Shown piece by piece: positions 36,224 through 46,240 of a stretch of 64,000 nucleotides of DNA (positions are counted from its first letter, which is position 1; every line of letters starts with the position of its first letter). The translations under genes and the position numbers were made by a program. This DNA is from JACKDX01 sp964640175 (GTDB taxonomy: Bacteria > Myxococcota_A > Polyangia > Polyangiales > GCA-016699535), in assembly GCA_964640175.1 (NCBI GenBank), contig CAZXFW010000004.1, positions 124,001 to 188,000 of the forward strand. Reading direction: 5' to 3'. The notes under the pieces were generated by a model, which searched no databases, had not been told where the DNA came from, and was given only the letters and a program-made list of their open reading frames with translations.

Positions 36224-36745
36224 ATGCACTTCCAGTTCAGTCATGAGTTTGAAGGATCCCGGCAAGCTGTAGCTTCTGCCATGCTAAACAGAGACTATCT
36301 GCCCTTTGTATTACAACACCATTCTAAACTCCTCCAAGCAGAGCTTCTGCAGTATGCCGAAACACCCACACACATCACTCGTTCCATACGGTACTTGCCC
36401 CGGCCTGTCATTGAATCAGTGGGCAGAAAAAAAGTACGTCCCGAATGGTTTGAATTTGTTGAAAACTCCACATGGAACAAAGAACGTTGGCAGTTGGACT
36501 TTAACAACGTCCCCACCACTAAAACCATCGCTCAAGCACTCGTCAATCAAGGCACCATCCGCCTAGAGTCAATTACTCCTTCACGTACCCGACGAGTTAC
36601 CGAAGGTGAGATAGTCTTGAAGTTGCCCTTTTTACTCAAGCCTTTTGCAGTCCTTGCTGAACGCCTCATCTATACCGAAGCCGGAAAGCTTCTCGATGCG
36701 GAAGCCAAGGCCTTTGAACAATGGATTAAAACACCACAATCCTAA
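36224..36745 (+). CDS. DUF2505-like SRPBCC-fold protein
   Basis: A 173-aa soluble protein resembling DUF2505, a START/SRPBCC-like lipid- or ligand-binding fold: FQFSHEFEGSRQAVASAML at the start, central strands, and a C-terminal long helix (TEAGKLLDAEAKAFEQWI). The function of this family is unknown. rlmN follows about 60 bases downstream in the same direction. Confidence 0.75.
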   Translation: MHFQFSHEFEGSRQAVASAMLNRDYLPFVLQHHSKLLQAELLQYAETPTHITRSIRYLPRPVIESVGRKKVRPEWFEFVENSTWNKERWQLDFNNVPTTKTIAQALVNQGTIRLESITPSRTRRVTEGEIVLKLPFLLKPFAVLAERLIYTEAGKLLDAEAKAFEQWIKTPQS

Positions 36746-36804
36746 GTCTTGCGGGCACGAGCACGCCTACAATAACTGTGCTAGACTGCGCGCCGAGTTC
36801 GACC

Positions 36805-37926
36805 ATGGCTCCTACTTCTCTTATAGAGCAATTTCCTGAGGAATGGGCACAAACCCTAAGCCAATGGGGCGAACCTCGTTACCGTGCTGGACAAATATTT
36901 CGTTGGATTCACCAGCGGGGAGTCTTGGATCCAGCAGCCATGACTGACTTACCCGCGTCATTACGTACACGCCTTGAAGCTGAAGGGCTTTGCCAACCTC
37001 TACACGCAAGTGAAGTTTTCGCCTCGTCGGACGGTACCCGTAAGCTTCTATTTTCCCTGCATGACAACACTCGCATCGAATCCGTGCTTATCCCTCCAGT
37101 CGCCAATGATGATCCTACCCCTGAGGGATGGGTCACTCAATGCGTATCAAGCCAAGTGGGATGTGCCATGGGCTGCGTGTTCTGTGCATCTGGGGTCGCT
37201 GGGTTCGGCCGCCACCTTACTGCAGCAGAAATTGTCTCCCAGGTGATCCTGGCACGTAAACACTTAACCCAGGGACAAAGCCTGCGTCGTCTTGTCTTCA
37301 TGGGAATGGGTGAACCGCTCCATAACTATGATGCTTTAGTACGTGCATTGCGGTTGTTAATGCATCGGGATGGCATGGCCTTTTCAGGTCGACGTATCAC
37401 GGTTTCTACCAGCGGGCTGGTGCCTGAAATTGACCGCTTTGGCCGTGATTTTCCTGGCCAAATACAACTCGCTATTTCATTGCACGCCCCGACTGACACT
37501 CTTCGCACCAAGCTCATGCCTATTAACAAGCGCTACAACTTAAAAGCACTCATCGAAAGCCTTCGGAAGTACCCGTTGGCTAGACGATCTCGTTTTACCA
37601 TCGAATACATTCTCATTGACGGAGTTAACGACTCCCTCGAACATGCAGATCAACTCTTGCAATTGCTAAGAGGGTTACCTGTTAAAGTTAATCTGATTCC
37701 CATGAATCCAATCACCAACTCGGATCTTCGCCAGCCCTCATTTACAAACGTTGAGCGCTTCCAACGCCGGCTTACTTCATCCTATCTTTCTACGTTTGTA
37801 CGCAAGCGGCGCGGAGATGACATTGCTGCAGCTTGTGGACAACTTGCATTTTTAGGTACAAAACCTAGGCGTCGATTGGTAGAATCATCGACAAAGACAT
37901 GGAACGTACCCCTCGAAAACATGTAG
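36805..37926 (+). CDS. rlmN: 23S rRNA/tRNA adenine-C2 methyltransferase RlmN
   Basis: From ATG 36805, about 373 residues; the frame is open to 36778. The radical-SAM cluster motif GCAMGCVFC (Cys-x3-Cys-x2-Cys), GFGRHLTAAEIVSQVI, RLVFMGMGEPLHNYD, and a C-terminal ACGQL with the methyl-carrying Cys are all present. It methylates A2503 of 23S rRNA and A37 of some tRNAs. Its last 28 bases overlap kup. Confidence 0.96.
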   Translation: MAPTSLIEQFPEEWAQTLSQWGEPRYRAGQIFRWIHQRGVLDPAAMTDLPASLRTRLEAEGLCQPLHASEVFASSDGTRKLLFSLHDNTRIESVLIPPVANDDPTPEGWVTQCVSSQVGCAMGCVFCASGVAGFGRHLTAAEIVSQVILARKHLTQGQSLRRLVFMGMGEPLHNYDALVRALRLLMHRDGMAFSGRRITVSTSGLVPEIDRFGRDFPGQIQLAISLHAPTDTLRTKLMPINKRYNLKALIESLRKYPLARRSRFTIEYILIDGVNDSLEHADQLLQLLRGLPVKVNLIPMNPITNSDLRQPSFTNVERFQRRLTSSYLSTFVRKRRGDDIAAACGQLAFLGTKPRRRLVESSTKTWNVPLENM

Positions 37927-39788
37927 CATCAGGCATAAGTGTTGGGCTCGGCACTCTCGGTGTCGTTTTCGGCGATATCGGGACGAGCCCCTTATATGCT
38001 TTGCGCGAATGCTTTGGGGGACACTTTGGCATTCCGTTAACTCAAATCAACGTCTACGGAGTATTGTCTCTTATTCTTTGGTCTTTGATTGTCGTGATCT
38101 CAATCAAATATTTAGCCCTGATCATGCGTGCCGATAACGCCGGAGAAGGCGGCATCTTGGCCCTAATTGCTTTACTTTTCCCATCCAGTAAACCACGCGA
38201 GCCCTATACCCGGGGATGGGCATTGATCATCCTCGGACTTTTTGGTGCCGCATTACTCTACGGGGATGGAATGATCACTCCCTCCATCTCTGTATTAAGC
38301 GCTATGGAAGGCATTAGTCTCCATGCTCATTGGATAGAGCCCTATGTTCCTCTCCTGACAGTTGCTGTTCTCATTGCCATATTCGCGATCCAACGTACTG
38401 GAACAGCTCGGATCGGATTTTTGTTTGGCCCAATTATGCTGATGTGGTTCACAACCATCGCCGTTCTCGGCATACGAGGCATCCTTCTTCACCCCGAAAT
38501 TCTCGAAGCATTTAACCCCAAGTATGCCTGGGAGTTCTTCTCACATAACGGGCTCCATGGATTTCTAGTTCTTGGTGCCGTTTTTTTAGCGGTTACCGGC
38601 GGCGAAGCCCTCTACGCCGATATGGGACATTTTGGAATACACTGGATTCGCATTGCTTGGTTTTGGATTGTATTACCTGCGCTCAGCCTCAACTATCTTG
38701 GGCAAGGTGCGCTCCTACTTGATTCATCCTCGTCCCTGCATCACCCTTTCTTTGCCCTCGTCCCCTCGGCGGGACATTATCCCTTAGTGATTTTGTCTAC
38801 ATTGGCGACGATTATTGCGTCCCAAGCGGTGATCACTGGTTCCTTTTCCCTCACCATGCAGGCAGTACAACTCGGCTATTTACCCCGTGTACGCGTGTTA
38901 CACACTTCTGCTGCAGCTTATGGACAAATCTACGTGCCATTTATCAATTGGCTACTGCTGATTGCTTCATGCGCGCTTGTCATTAGTTTCAGAACTTCAA
39001 GCAATCTTGCAGCCGCCTATGGGGTTGCCGTGACCGCAACCATGAGCATCACCACGCTGTTGTTTTTCTTTGCGATGCAACGTGTGCTTCGCTGGCCTAC
39101 GTGGATCGCCGTCATACTCTCAGCAACATTTATGGTTGTGGATATAAGCTTTCTCGGAGCAAACCTTGCTAAGCTTCCTCAAGGCGGATGGTTTCCGCTT
39201 GCCATAGGCTTACTCATCCTGGTCATAATGACCACATGGAAAACAGGACGTGCCATCCTAAGCTCGCGCTTGGCTGAAAATTCCATGTCTTTCGAGGAGC
39301 TGTGGAAAGAACTCGAAACACACCCTGTCCCCAGAGCCCCGGGAATGGCCATCTACATGTATAGCAACCTCGGCATGGTACCTCCCGCTCTCTTGACAAA
39401 TTTACGTCACAATCATGTGCTACATGAACATATTGCCATTCTCACAGTCAGTGTCGCCGCAGTTCCGTTTGTCCGGGTAAAAAACAGATTAACGTACGAA
39501 AAAGTTCGAGACGATATGATTGCCATTGAATTGCAATTTGGATTCATGCAACGCCCCAACATTCCGATGGCCTTGCGTCGAATTGATAATGATGCCCTAA
39601 GGCAAGCACTGGCTGATGGTGTCTTTGTCATCGGCCGAGAAACGTTGCTTGCCACTGAACGCCCAGGGATGGCTATCTGGCGAGAAAAGCTTTTTGCATT
39701 CATGGCTCGCAATGCACAACGTGCTACCGAGTTTTTTGCCCTTCCATCTGAACGCGTTTTAGAAATAGGCACCCACGTCGAACTCTAG
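37899..39788 (+). CDS. kup: Kup-family potassium uptake transporter
   Basis: A 629-aa transporter with the KUP N-terminus (LGVVFGDIGTSPLYALRE), DNAGEGGILALIALLFP, LLYGDGMITPSISVLSA, about twelve membrane helices to ~450, and a cytoplasmic C-terminal domain. It imports K+ with protons. Its start lies inside the end of rlmN. Confidence 0.97.
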   Translation: MERTPRKHVASGISVGLGTLGVVFGDIGTSPLYALRECFGGHFGIPLTQINVYGVLSLILWSLIVVISIKYLALIMRADNAGEGGILALIALLFPSSKPREPYTRGWALIILGLFGAALLYGDGMITPSISVLSAMEGISLHAHWIEPYVPLLTVAVLIAIFAIQRTGTARIGFLFGPIMLMWFTTIAVLGIRGILLHPEILEAFNPKYAWEFFSHNGLHGFLVLGAVFLAVTGGEALYADMGHFGIHWIRIAWFWIVLPALSLNYLGQGALLLDSSSSLHHPFFALVPSAGHYPLVILSTLATIIASQAVITGSFSLTMQAVQLGYLPRVRVLHTSAAAYGQIYVPFINWLLLIASCALVISFRTSSNLAAAYGVAVTATMSITTLLFFFAMQRVLRWPTWIAVILSATFMVVDISFLGANLAKLPQGGWFPLAIGLLILVIMTTWKTGRAILSSRLAENSMSFEELWKELETHPVPRAPGMAIYMYSNLGMVPPALLTNLRHNHVLHEHIAILTVSVAAVPFVRVKNRLTYEKVRDDMIAIELQFGFMQRPNIPMALRRIDNDALRQALADGVFVIGRETLLATERPGMAIWREKLFAFMARNAQRATEFFALPSERVLEIGTHVEL

Positions 39789-39793
39789 CATCT

Positions 39794-41224
39794 ATGGAAC
39801 TGGGCCGAGTCGATAAAGTCATACGATGGCTCTTGGTGCTTGGACTTGGCTACGCAGGCTGTACTGATTCACGATCTAAACCAAAAACTCTACATTCGGA
39901 GCCTTCCAAAAGCGCAGAAGAAGTCCGAATGGATCAAGAGTACCCTCTACATGGATTGATTACGGGGGTACAATTGACTGTCCGAGCAAAGCCAGATCCA
40001 CAAAGTGACACGATCGGATGGTTACGTATGGGATCTCACGTGCGTCTTAAGCGCCATACAGAGAAAAGTGCGACCTGCTCCAGTGGATGGTATTCGCTTT
40101 ATCCCTATGGCTGGGCCTGTAAGGGTGAAGGCATCGTGATCTCCTCTTCGCCTTCAACTCAAAATCCCCAAACGGTAAAACTGCCATCTCCGCAAGCCGC
40201 TCTACCCTATACTTATTACAAAGTGGGCGAAGAAGCTGTTCCGGAGTTTCACCGTCTGCCTTCCCGCGATGAACAGCGAGCAGCGCAGACATTCGTAGAT
40301 CAGTACGTGAAGCTAAAATCCACTGATAACACTCGTGCAATTCGTTTTATGCAGGGCGAACTCCCTCATCAAATTCCTAAGCCACCTGTGATGACTCGTG
40401 TTCTGGATCGAGGATTTTTCGTAGCTGGTATTGGAATTGAGACTCGCGCTCAACGCAAGTTCATCAAAACAGTGAGCGGGCAATATCTCAAACACGCTAC
40501 ACTCCTCGAATACACTGGATCGACTTTTCAAGGACAAATGCTTTCTGCCACAAATCACTTGCCCATTGCCTGGGCCGTTCGTTCTGCAAAGCCTTTAAAG
40601 AAACGCGAACGTCCAGACGGAAGCATTGTAGTCACCGAAAGCACAACACACCCTGATATCGCCCGACATGAGAAACTATCCTGGGTTGGCCGAACGCGTT
40701 ACAACGGAAGCGTTTACCACGAACTATCCGATGGATCTTTACTAAAAGACTGGTTTGTTGCGGTGGCAGAACCTGTAAAGCCACCTCGAAAACTAAACGA
40801 TGAAGAAATGTGGATCCATATTGATATCAGCGCACAAACGCTGGTGCTTTACCGTGAAACCGAGCCAATATATGCAACACTGGTTTCTACCGGACTTAGC
40901 GGTCATGATACCCCCACAGGCGAGTTCTTTATCCGACAAAAGCGGATTGCCGCTACTATGGCAGACCTAGGCGCTGATCTCGATGCTCGCTACAACATCG
41001 AAGACGTTCCTTGGACGCAATATTTGAAAGGATCGATTGCGCTTCACGGTGCATTTTGGCATACGCAGTTTGGTTTGCGACATTCACACGGATGCATTAA
41101 TCTCGCTCCAATTGATGCCCATATGTTATTTGATCGCACCAAACCCCAATTGCCACCGGGATGGCACGGCATTGTCGCTCAGCACAAAGTCAATCCAGGT
41201 AGCTTGGTGTGGATCACAGACTGA
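39794..41224 (+). CDS. Lipoprotein L,D-transpeptidase with SH3-like domain
   Basis: A 476-aa protein with a lipobox-like GYAGC near residue 23, an SH3b-like domain (about 52-115), a long middle region, and a C-terminal YkuD domain with DTPTGEFFI and HGAFWHTQFGLRHSHGCINL (catalytic His and Cys). YkuD enzymes make 3-3 peptidoglycan cross-links or attach outer-membrane lipoproteins to the wall. Only five bases separate it from kup. Confidence 0.9.
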   Translation: MELGRVDKVIRWLLVLGLGYAGCTDSRSKPKTLHSEPSKSAEEVRMDQEYPLHGLITGVQLTVRAKPDPQSDTIGWLRMGSHVRLKRHTEKSATCSSGWYSLYPYGWACKGEGIVISSSPSTQNPQTVKLPSPQAALPYTYYKVGEEAVPEFHRLPSRDEQRAAQTFVDQYVKLKSTDNTRAIRFMQGELPHQIPKPPVMTRVLDRGFFVAGIGIETRAQRKFIKTVSGQYLKHATLLEYTGSTFQGQMLSATNHLPIAWAVRSAKPLKKRERPDGSIVVTESTTHPDIARHEKLSWVGRTRYNGSVYHELSDGSLLKDWFVAVAEPVKPPRKLNDEEMWIHIDISAQTLVLYRETEPIYATLVSTGLSGHDTPTGEFFIRQKRIAATMADLGADLDARYNIEDVPWTQYLKGSIALHGAFWHTQFGLRHSHGCINLAPIDAHMLFDRTKPQLPPGWHGIVAQHKVNPGSLVWITD

Positions 41225-41242
41225 AAGGCAATCATCGTCTTT

Positions 41243-41722
41243 ATGATCCAGATTTGCTTTGTATGCCTTGGAAACATCTGCCGTTCGCCCACAGCGGAAG
41301 CTATCATGAAAAAATTGGTAGACGACGCAAAGCTGGCAGATCATGTCCAAGTGGACAGCGCCGGTACGTCTGCATACCATATTGGGGAAAATGCAGACCA
41401 CCGCACACGCGAAATCGCCAAAACACTCGGTGTAAGCATTGACCAACGTGCGCGCCAGTTCGTACCCGAGGATTTTGATCGCTTTGATTATGTGATCGCC
41501 ATGGACCGTTCTAATTTGAAGGTTTTAGAGCGGCTAAGTATTCAAGCTGCTCACCGAAACAAACTCGATTTGTTGCGCACCTTTGATCCGAACGCAGAGG
41601 GACAACTCGATGTGCCTGATCCGTATTATGGGGGTCAGGAAGGATTCCGGAGAGTATTTGAGATTTGCATGCGAAGTTGCCAAGGCCTATTGCAACACAT
41701 TCGTAAAACGCATGATCTCTGA
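41243..41722 (+). CDS. Low-molecular-weight protein-tyrosine-phosphatase-family enzyme
   Basis: A 159-aa phosphatase with the P-loop CLGNICRS (residues 8-15) and the DPYYGG general-acid motif. It overlaps the fructosamine-kinase gene by 11 bases. In several bacteria this pairing has been linked to dephosphorylation of sugar-phosphate adducts on proteins rather than phosphotyrosine, and the overlap supports that here. Phosphotyrosine remains possible. Confidence 0.93.
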   Translation: MIQICFVCLGNICRSPTAEAIMKKLVDDAKLADHVQVDSAGTSAYHIGENADHRTREIAKTLGVSIDQRARQFVPEDFDRFDYVIAMDRSNLKVLERLSIQAAHRNKLDLLRTFDPNAEGQLDVPDPYYGGQEGFRRVFEICMRSCQGLLQHIRKTHDL

Positions 41723-42587
41723 ATCTCTTACGCTGGCACTGGAAGAAGCCACGTCTCAAGTTGTACGAGACTCACGCCGTTTGCATGGTGGAGATGTCAG
41801 CGATGCTTATTGTGTGACATTTGCGAACGAAGAAAAACTATTTGTAAAAACTCACCGAAATGCTCCCGCTGGCATGTTTAAAGCCGAAGCAAAAGGTCTT
41901 CAATGGCTCGCCAAAGCTAATGCGCTTCACATCCCGCACGTTGTTGCTTATAGCTCTGAAGATCAAACACAAGCACCTTTTATCGCATTGGAATATGTGG
42001 AGCAGGGTCGAACCACGGCACTGTACGATGAACAACTTGGACACGGACTGGCCAAGCTACACCAGTCAGGGGCTGATACCTTTGGTCTTTCTTTCGACAA
42101 TTTTATTGCTGTGTTACCGCAGTCCAATACTCCAAAGCCGACATGGAAAGAATTCTATCACACCTGTCGCCTTGAGCCGCTACTTACGCATGCAACTCGA
42201 AAACATTTAATATCAACTTCCTTACGCCTCAAGTTCGATGCGTTGTTTTCTCGAATGTCGACGCTGGTCGGCCCCGATGAGCCACCTCATCGGTTGCATG
42301 GCGACCTGTGGTCAGGGAATGCCCTATGCAATCATCAAGGAAAGCCCTGCCTGATCGATCCCGCCGTCTATGGTGGCCATCGCGAAATGGATCTTGCCAT
42401 GATGCACTTATTTGGTGGCTTTCGCACACGATGCTTTGATGCCTACCACGAAGCCTATCCGCTTTGTCCCGGACATGCCGAACGCATACCGCTATACCAG
42501 CTTTATCCCCTATTGGTGCACGTCAACTTGTTCGGAAGCTCGTACATCCCATCGGTAGAAAATGCACTGAATCAACTGCTGCGCTAA
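41712..42587 (+). CDS. Fructosamine/ketosamine-3-kinase
   Basis: From ATG 41712, 291 residues, the usual length; the longer frame from 41583 is antisense to nothing but clearly unlike the family. LHGGDVSDAYCV, FIALEYVEQG, HRLHGDLWSGNAL (catalytic Asp) and LIDPAVYGGHREMDLAMM are family blocks. It phosphorylates sugar adducts on lysines at O3 so that they fall off, repairing glycated protein. It is coupled to the phosphatase and meets the NtrC-like gene tail to tail with a four-base overlap. Confidence 0.93.
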   Translation: MISESLTLALEEATSQVVRDSRRLHGGDVSDAYCVTFANEEKLFVKTHRNAPAGMFKAEAKGLQWLAKANALHIPHVVAYSSEDQTQAPFIALEYVEQGRTTALYDEQLGHGLAKLHQSGADTFGLSFDNFIAVLPQSNTPKPTWKEFYHTCRLEPLLTHATRKHLISTSLRLKFDALFSRMSTLVGPDEPPHRLHGDLWSGNALCNHQGKPCLIDPAVYGGHREMDLAMMHLFGGFRTRCFDAYHEAYPLCPGHAERIPLYQLYPLLVHVNLFGSSYIPSVENALNQLLR

Positions 42588-45091
42588 GCAGCGTGTTCTC
42601 CAGCATTTTCGCTATCCATATCTTCCAAATTGAAACGCCGCAACTTGTCGATAAATGTCGTACGTTTAAGCCCCAATGCACGTGCAGCTTCACTCTTATT
42701 GCCACCTGCCCGTTCGATAGCTTTCTGGAGAATCTGCTGTTCCAACGATGCATACGTTCCAAAATAAGGGTCACCGTCCAACGATTGAACCGTATCTCCA
42801 TAAAAAGCGACATCATCCACCCGCAGCATGTCGCCTTCGGCACGAAGTACCGCATTGGTGATCACAGTCTCAAGCTCCTCGACATCACCCGGCCATGAAT
42901 GCATACGAAGCCGTTCCAAAACGCCTGCTTCAAGCCCCATCGTGGCTCTGCCTGTACGATGGATGGCGCGATCCAATGCCGCTAACACAAGTGTCGGCAT
43001 GTCTTCCTGCCGCAAAGCAAGTGAAGGAATTTCAAGCACTTGGGAACGCAAACGCTGAACCAAGCTTGAAGCTAGACGCTTTGTATTCACAAGTTCGGAA
43101 AGTGGCTCACGAATGGTAGCCACGACGCGAAATTCCAAAAGCCTTCCGCTTGAATGCTTACGTTCAGCCATAAAGCTTGCTAACTCTTCTTGCACTTCAA
43201 TAGGCAAAGCCACCACATCCTTTAACACCAAGGTCCCATGACGAGCCAACGCTACCCACGCAGCGAGGTCAGTCTCGCATGATGGGTCACCAAAGAGTGC
43301 GGTCCTTGCGAACTCAGGGCCCACTAAGCCACAATCTGCAACCACAAAAGGTCCTTCTTTAAAGGCACTTTTGTCATGCATCGCCTGTGCCACAGTTAAC
43401 GCCTCACGAAAACTATACGCTTGAATCAGCACCGGAACATCCAGAGGCGCAAACACATCCATATGGCGCTCCACTTCTTTCATGTCATCGCTATGCATAA
43501 CAAGCGGCCAATCCCATGCTTGGAATGCACGATGACGCCGCAACACCGTATTCGACTTTCGCCACTGTGCAATTTCTTCATGAGCCTTGTGCAACTGTTC
43601 TTGCAACTGCTCTCGTAAAATGCGCTCGTTTTTGTAACGTTCGTGTGCTGTATAATGATCAGCCAGCATACCAAGAACACTAGCCATTGAGGCCATAAGC
43701 TCCTGAAGCGCATTTAACTCTTCAAAACTCAAGGGGCTTCGCCGCCTGCCACGTGGAATTAGTAGGATGCCATTTACCTCACCCTCATAAACCAATGGCA
43801 ACGCACATAACGCATCCATATCCACAAGACTTTGAATCACTTCGCGAAGATCTGGACGTCTTATACGGAGTAGTTCCAACTGCGATCTGACGAATGTCTC
43901 ATGGGGTTGCGCGCATACCGCTTCACGTAGTGCACGAGGAGCCCCACGCTGTTCCACTCTGCCAAACCCCGCGCCATCAATGCGCAACTCCCATTCAGGA
44001 TCCAGCGTCCAAAGCACTGGCTCTGCTTTTAAATCACCACTTGCCTTACGGAACTTGTTTAACACTGTGCTGGCTAATGCCTCTAAACTTGTCGAGTGGC
44101 ATAACTCGCGCTTCACCTCATTAATCTCATCCAACAACCGTCCATGAAATGGTCTAATCCAAAAACGTACTGCAGCATATGCAAGGTAGTATATTAGACC
44201 GCTCATTGAGAGCCACGTCAGAGCTAGCACCAAAAGAGCGATCGGTTCACGTGGAATCAATGACCGCCCAAGGACGATCATCACGCCACTCAACGTAAGG
44301 GCAATCACCACGGCAAGCGCTTTACGCATCTGTAGATCAGCGGTGTATTTCTGACGCCGATCAACCAGTAGCGCATGACATACCGTTACGCTCAGCACAG
44401 CCCATACAAGGGCAAGACTCCATGCGGAACCCGCAAGAGGGCGCCATACGAATGTTAAGCGCCCTAGTACAAAGGGCAGCAACGCAACACATGCAACGAG
44501 TAACCCCAATAACGCACGTGTATTTGCCGACGATTCAAGAGGCGTCGTTGCCTTTGCACGTCGCCAAAACCGGATCCCCACACTGCACACTAAACAACTC
44601 AGGGCGTATCCTGACGGAATAGCGGAAGCTCTCGCCGAAAGAAACCATGCCCCGCCCTGCGTGGATACCACAGGCCAAGCCGCAAGTATGCCGATGCCCG
44701 CGGCTAAGAGCGCTACTATGCTGTGAAACGCACGTATGCTTGAAAGGCCTTTAATCTTCCTTGTCGGCCTAGGGACGGTGAGCGCTAAATCCAATATAAG
44801 CGCACCCCATAAGCTCCATGCCAGCGGAAGCACATATTCCATGGCCAGTGAAGTGCTCTTCACCAGTGTACTAACAAGGATGAGTCCCCCGGCAACAGCA
44901 AGCCAACCAGCTCGCATACGGCCAGGCGATTCAAAACGATGCAGCCACAACGGAACGCATCCACAACCCACCGCCACGGCACACGACACCATGTCAGTGA
45001 GCTCAAACGAAGGCGACTGAGATGCAGCATAGGCCAATGCGTAACCCACACCGCCAAGGCCAAACAGCGGCAGAATACGTCCTCGTGTCAC
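42584..45091 (-). CDS. Membrane-embedded degenerate NtrC-family (sigma-54 activator-like) regulator
   Basis: An 835-aa protein. About ten hydrophobic segments fill residues 1-312. A GAF-like domain (about 335-480), a coiled coil (about 483-520), an NtrC-type AAA+ region (about 525-755) and a Fis-type helix-turn-helix (782-821; GGNKSEAARALGLKRTTFID) follow. The AAA+ part has lost its key motifs. Walker A is replaced by LIQAYSFREA, ALFGDPSC stands where ELFGHEKGAFTGA should be, and Walker B reads HGTLVLKDV. It should not hydrolyse ATP or remodel sigma-54 polymerase. It may bind DNA at the membrane, or act as a repressor or scaffold. Confidence 0.88.
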   Translation of the reverse strand: MTRGRILPLFGLGGVGYALAYAASQSPSFELTDMVSCAVAVGCGCVPLWLHRFESPGRMRAGWLAVAGGLILVSTLVKSTSLAMEYVLPLAWSLWGALILDLALTVPRPTRKIKGLSSIRAFHSIVALLAAGIGILAAWPVVSTQGGAWFLSARASAIPSGYALSCLVCSVGIRFWRRAKATTPLESSANTRALLGLLVACVALLPFVLGRLTFVWRPLAGSAWSLALVWAVLSVTVCHALLVDRRQKYTADLQMRKALAVVIALTLSGVMIVLGRSLIPREPIALLVLALTWLSMSGLIYYLAYAAVRFWIRPFHGRLLDEINEVKRELCHSTSLEALASTVLNKFRKASGDLKAEPVLWTLDPEWELRIDGAGFGRVEQRGAPRALREAVCAQPHETFVRSQLELLRIRRPDLREVIQSLVDMDALCALPLVYEGEVNGILLIPRGRRRSPLSFEELNALQELMASMASVLGMLADHYTAHERYKNERILREQLQEQLHKAHEEIAQWRKSNTVLRRHRAFQAWDWPLVMHSDDMKEVERHMDVFAPLDVPVLIQAYSFREALTVAQAMHDKSAFKEGPFVVADCGLVGPEFARTALFGDPSCETDLAAWVALARHGTLVLKDVVALPIEVQEELASFMAERKHSSGRLLEFRVVATIREPLSELVNTKRLASSLVQRLRSQVLEIPSLALRQEDMPTLVLAALDRAIHRTGRATMGLEAGVLERLRMHSWPGDVEELETVITNAVLRAEGDMLRVDDVAFYGDTVQSLDGDPYFGTYASLEQQILQKAIERAGGNKSEAARALGLKRTTFIDKLRRFNLEDMDSENAGEHAA

Positions 45092-45271
45092 GGCGCACCC
45101 ATGTTACCACGCTTTTAACGTTGGGCCAGAACATGCATTGGAGTGGGCAAGACAGATCACACTGTGGCTCACAAGTGTTGCAAATTATTCACACTCAATA
45201 ACGCAATATGCTCTAATTGCAGCGGTTTTAATCGCAGTTTTTTTGGCATAAAGTTTGCTAAGTCCACATCC

Positions 45272-46216
45272 ATGTTTATTCAATCTCACTCCTCGTTAAA
45301 GACAATGATGCTGCTCGTAACCGGATTGTGTTGCGTCAGTCTGAGTTCTCAGGCGATCGCCCAAACATCTCCCCAACCTTCTGAACCCCCCAAACCACCA
45401 CGAAGCGCCATACAAGGCGCAGCATGCGTGCTTGGTGCCCACCAAGGTATCCGGCAATCGGATGCTGAAACCGTGACGTCGTTGGTGTGCTCAGAACTAC
45501 GCCAAGCAGGAATCCAAGTCCAAGGACCGTTACCTCAACCTTTCCAAGCCTCTGAAGTCTACCGTGTAGAGCTTCACACGCTCGGCTCCATCACGATTCT
45601 CACGCTTTCCCATGAATCGCCTCAAGACACCGTGCGTGCGGTGCGTCAACTTGAGCTTACACGCATCGAAGAAGCCCGAATCGGCGTGCCACGCATCGTA
45701 CAAGCACTGGTGCACAACGAGCCTATCGAGGAAACACGCACTGTGGAAAACTTGATGCGTACCGAAACGGCTAAACCACAAAGCATCAACTCCGAATTCT
45801 TTTTTGGCCTAGGGCTCGGCGCTGCCGTTGCTGTGGGAGCACCCGGCTTTAAAGAGGCGTACGGCGTAGAGCTAATTTTACAACACCAAAGCACACATTG
45901 GGCCATTGGTGGAACTGCTCGGTTCTTAGGCAGCGGCGATTTAGTTCTCGCGAACTTTAATCTTGGCGCACGTTATTTCATGTTAGACACCAACATCTCT
46001 CCATTCATTGGCAGTAGCTTGGGCTTGTACGCGATGGACTTAGATCTGTATGAAGACGGGAGCGGCGGACTAGGTGCTCAGGTGGAGGTAGGCATTGAAG
46101 TGCTACGTTTTCAAAACTCACGCTTGGGCGTAGCCTTGCGCGCCGATCTTCCTTTCTTCGATGTCAATGACCAGTATGCCGTGCCCGTAGGCCTTCACAT
46201 TTACTATCTGTTTTAG
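45272..46216 (+). CDS. Exported outer-membrane beta-barrel-like protein
   Basis: From ATG 45272, about 314 residues: a signal peptide (to SSQAIAQ), a Pro-rich linker, an alpha/beta segment (about 45-160; SELRQAGIQVQGP) and a C-terminal half of amphipathic strands ending in an aromatic residue (HIYYLF), as in outer-membrane barrels. ATG 45305 is an alternative start, and the frame is open to 45143. I do not recognise a named family. Confidence 0.75.
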   Translation: MFIQSHSSLKTMMLLVTGLCCVSLSSQAIAQTSPQPSEPPKPPRSAIQGAACVLGAHQGIRQSDAETVTSLVCSELRQAGIQVQGPLPQPFQASEVYRVELHTLGSITILTLSHESPQDTVRAVRQLELTRIEEARIGVPRIVQALVHNEPIEETRTVENLMRTETAKPQSINSEFFFGLGLGAAVAVGAPGFKEAYGVELILQHQSTHWAIGGTARFLGSGDLVLANFNLGARYFMLDTNISPFIGSSLGLYAMDLDLYEDGSGGLGAQVEVGIEVLRFQNSRLGVALRADLPFFDVNDQYAVPVGLHIYYLF

Positions 46217-46240
46217 CCTTTTTTCATCACGGTTTGCATG

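Noticed and set aside
45178..45195. Possible promoter (TTGCAA) before the outer-membrane-type gene
   Set aside because: No -10 box at acceptable spacing; a TGGC...TTGCA pair nearby is two bases too long for sigma-54.
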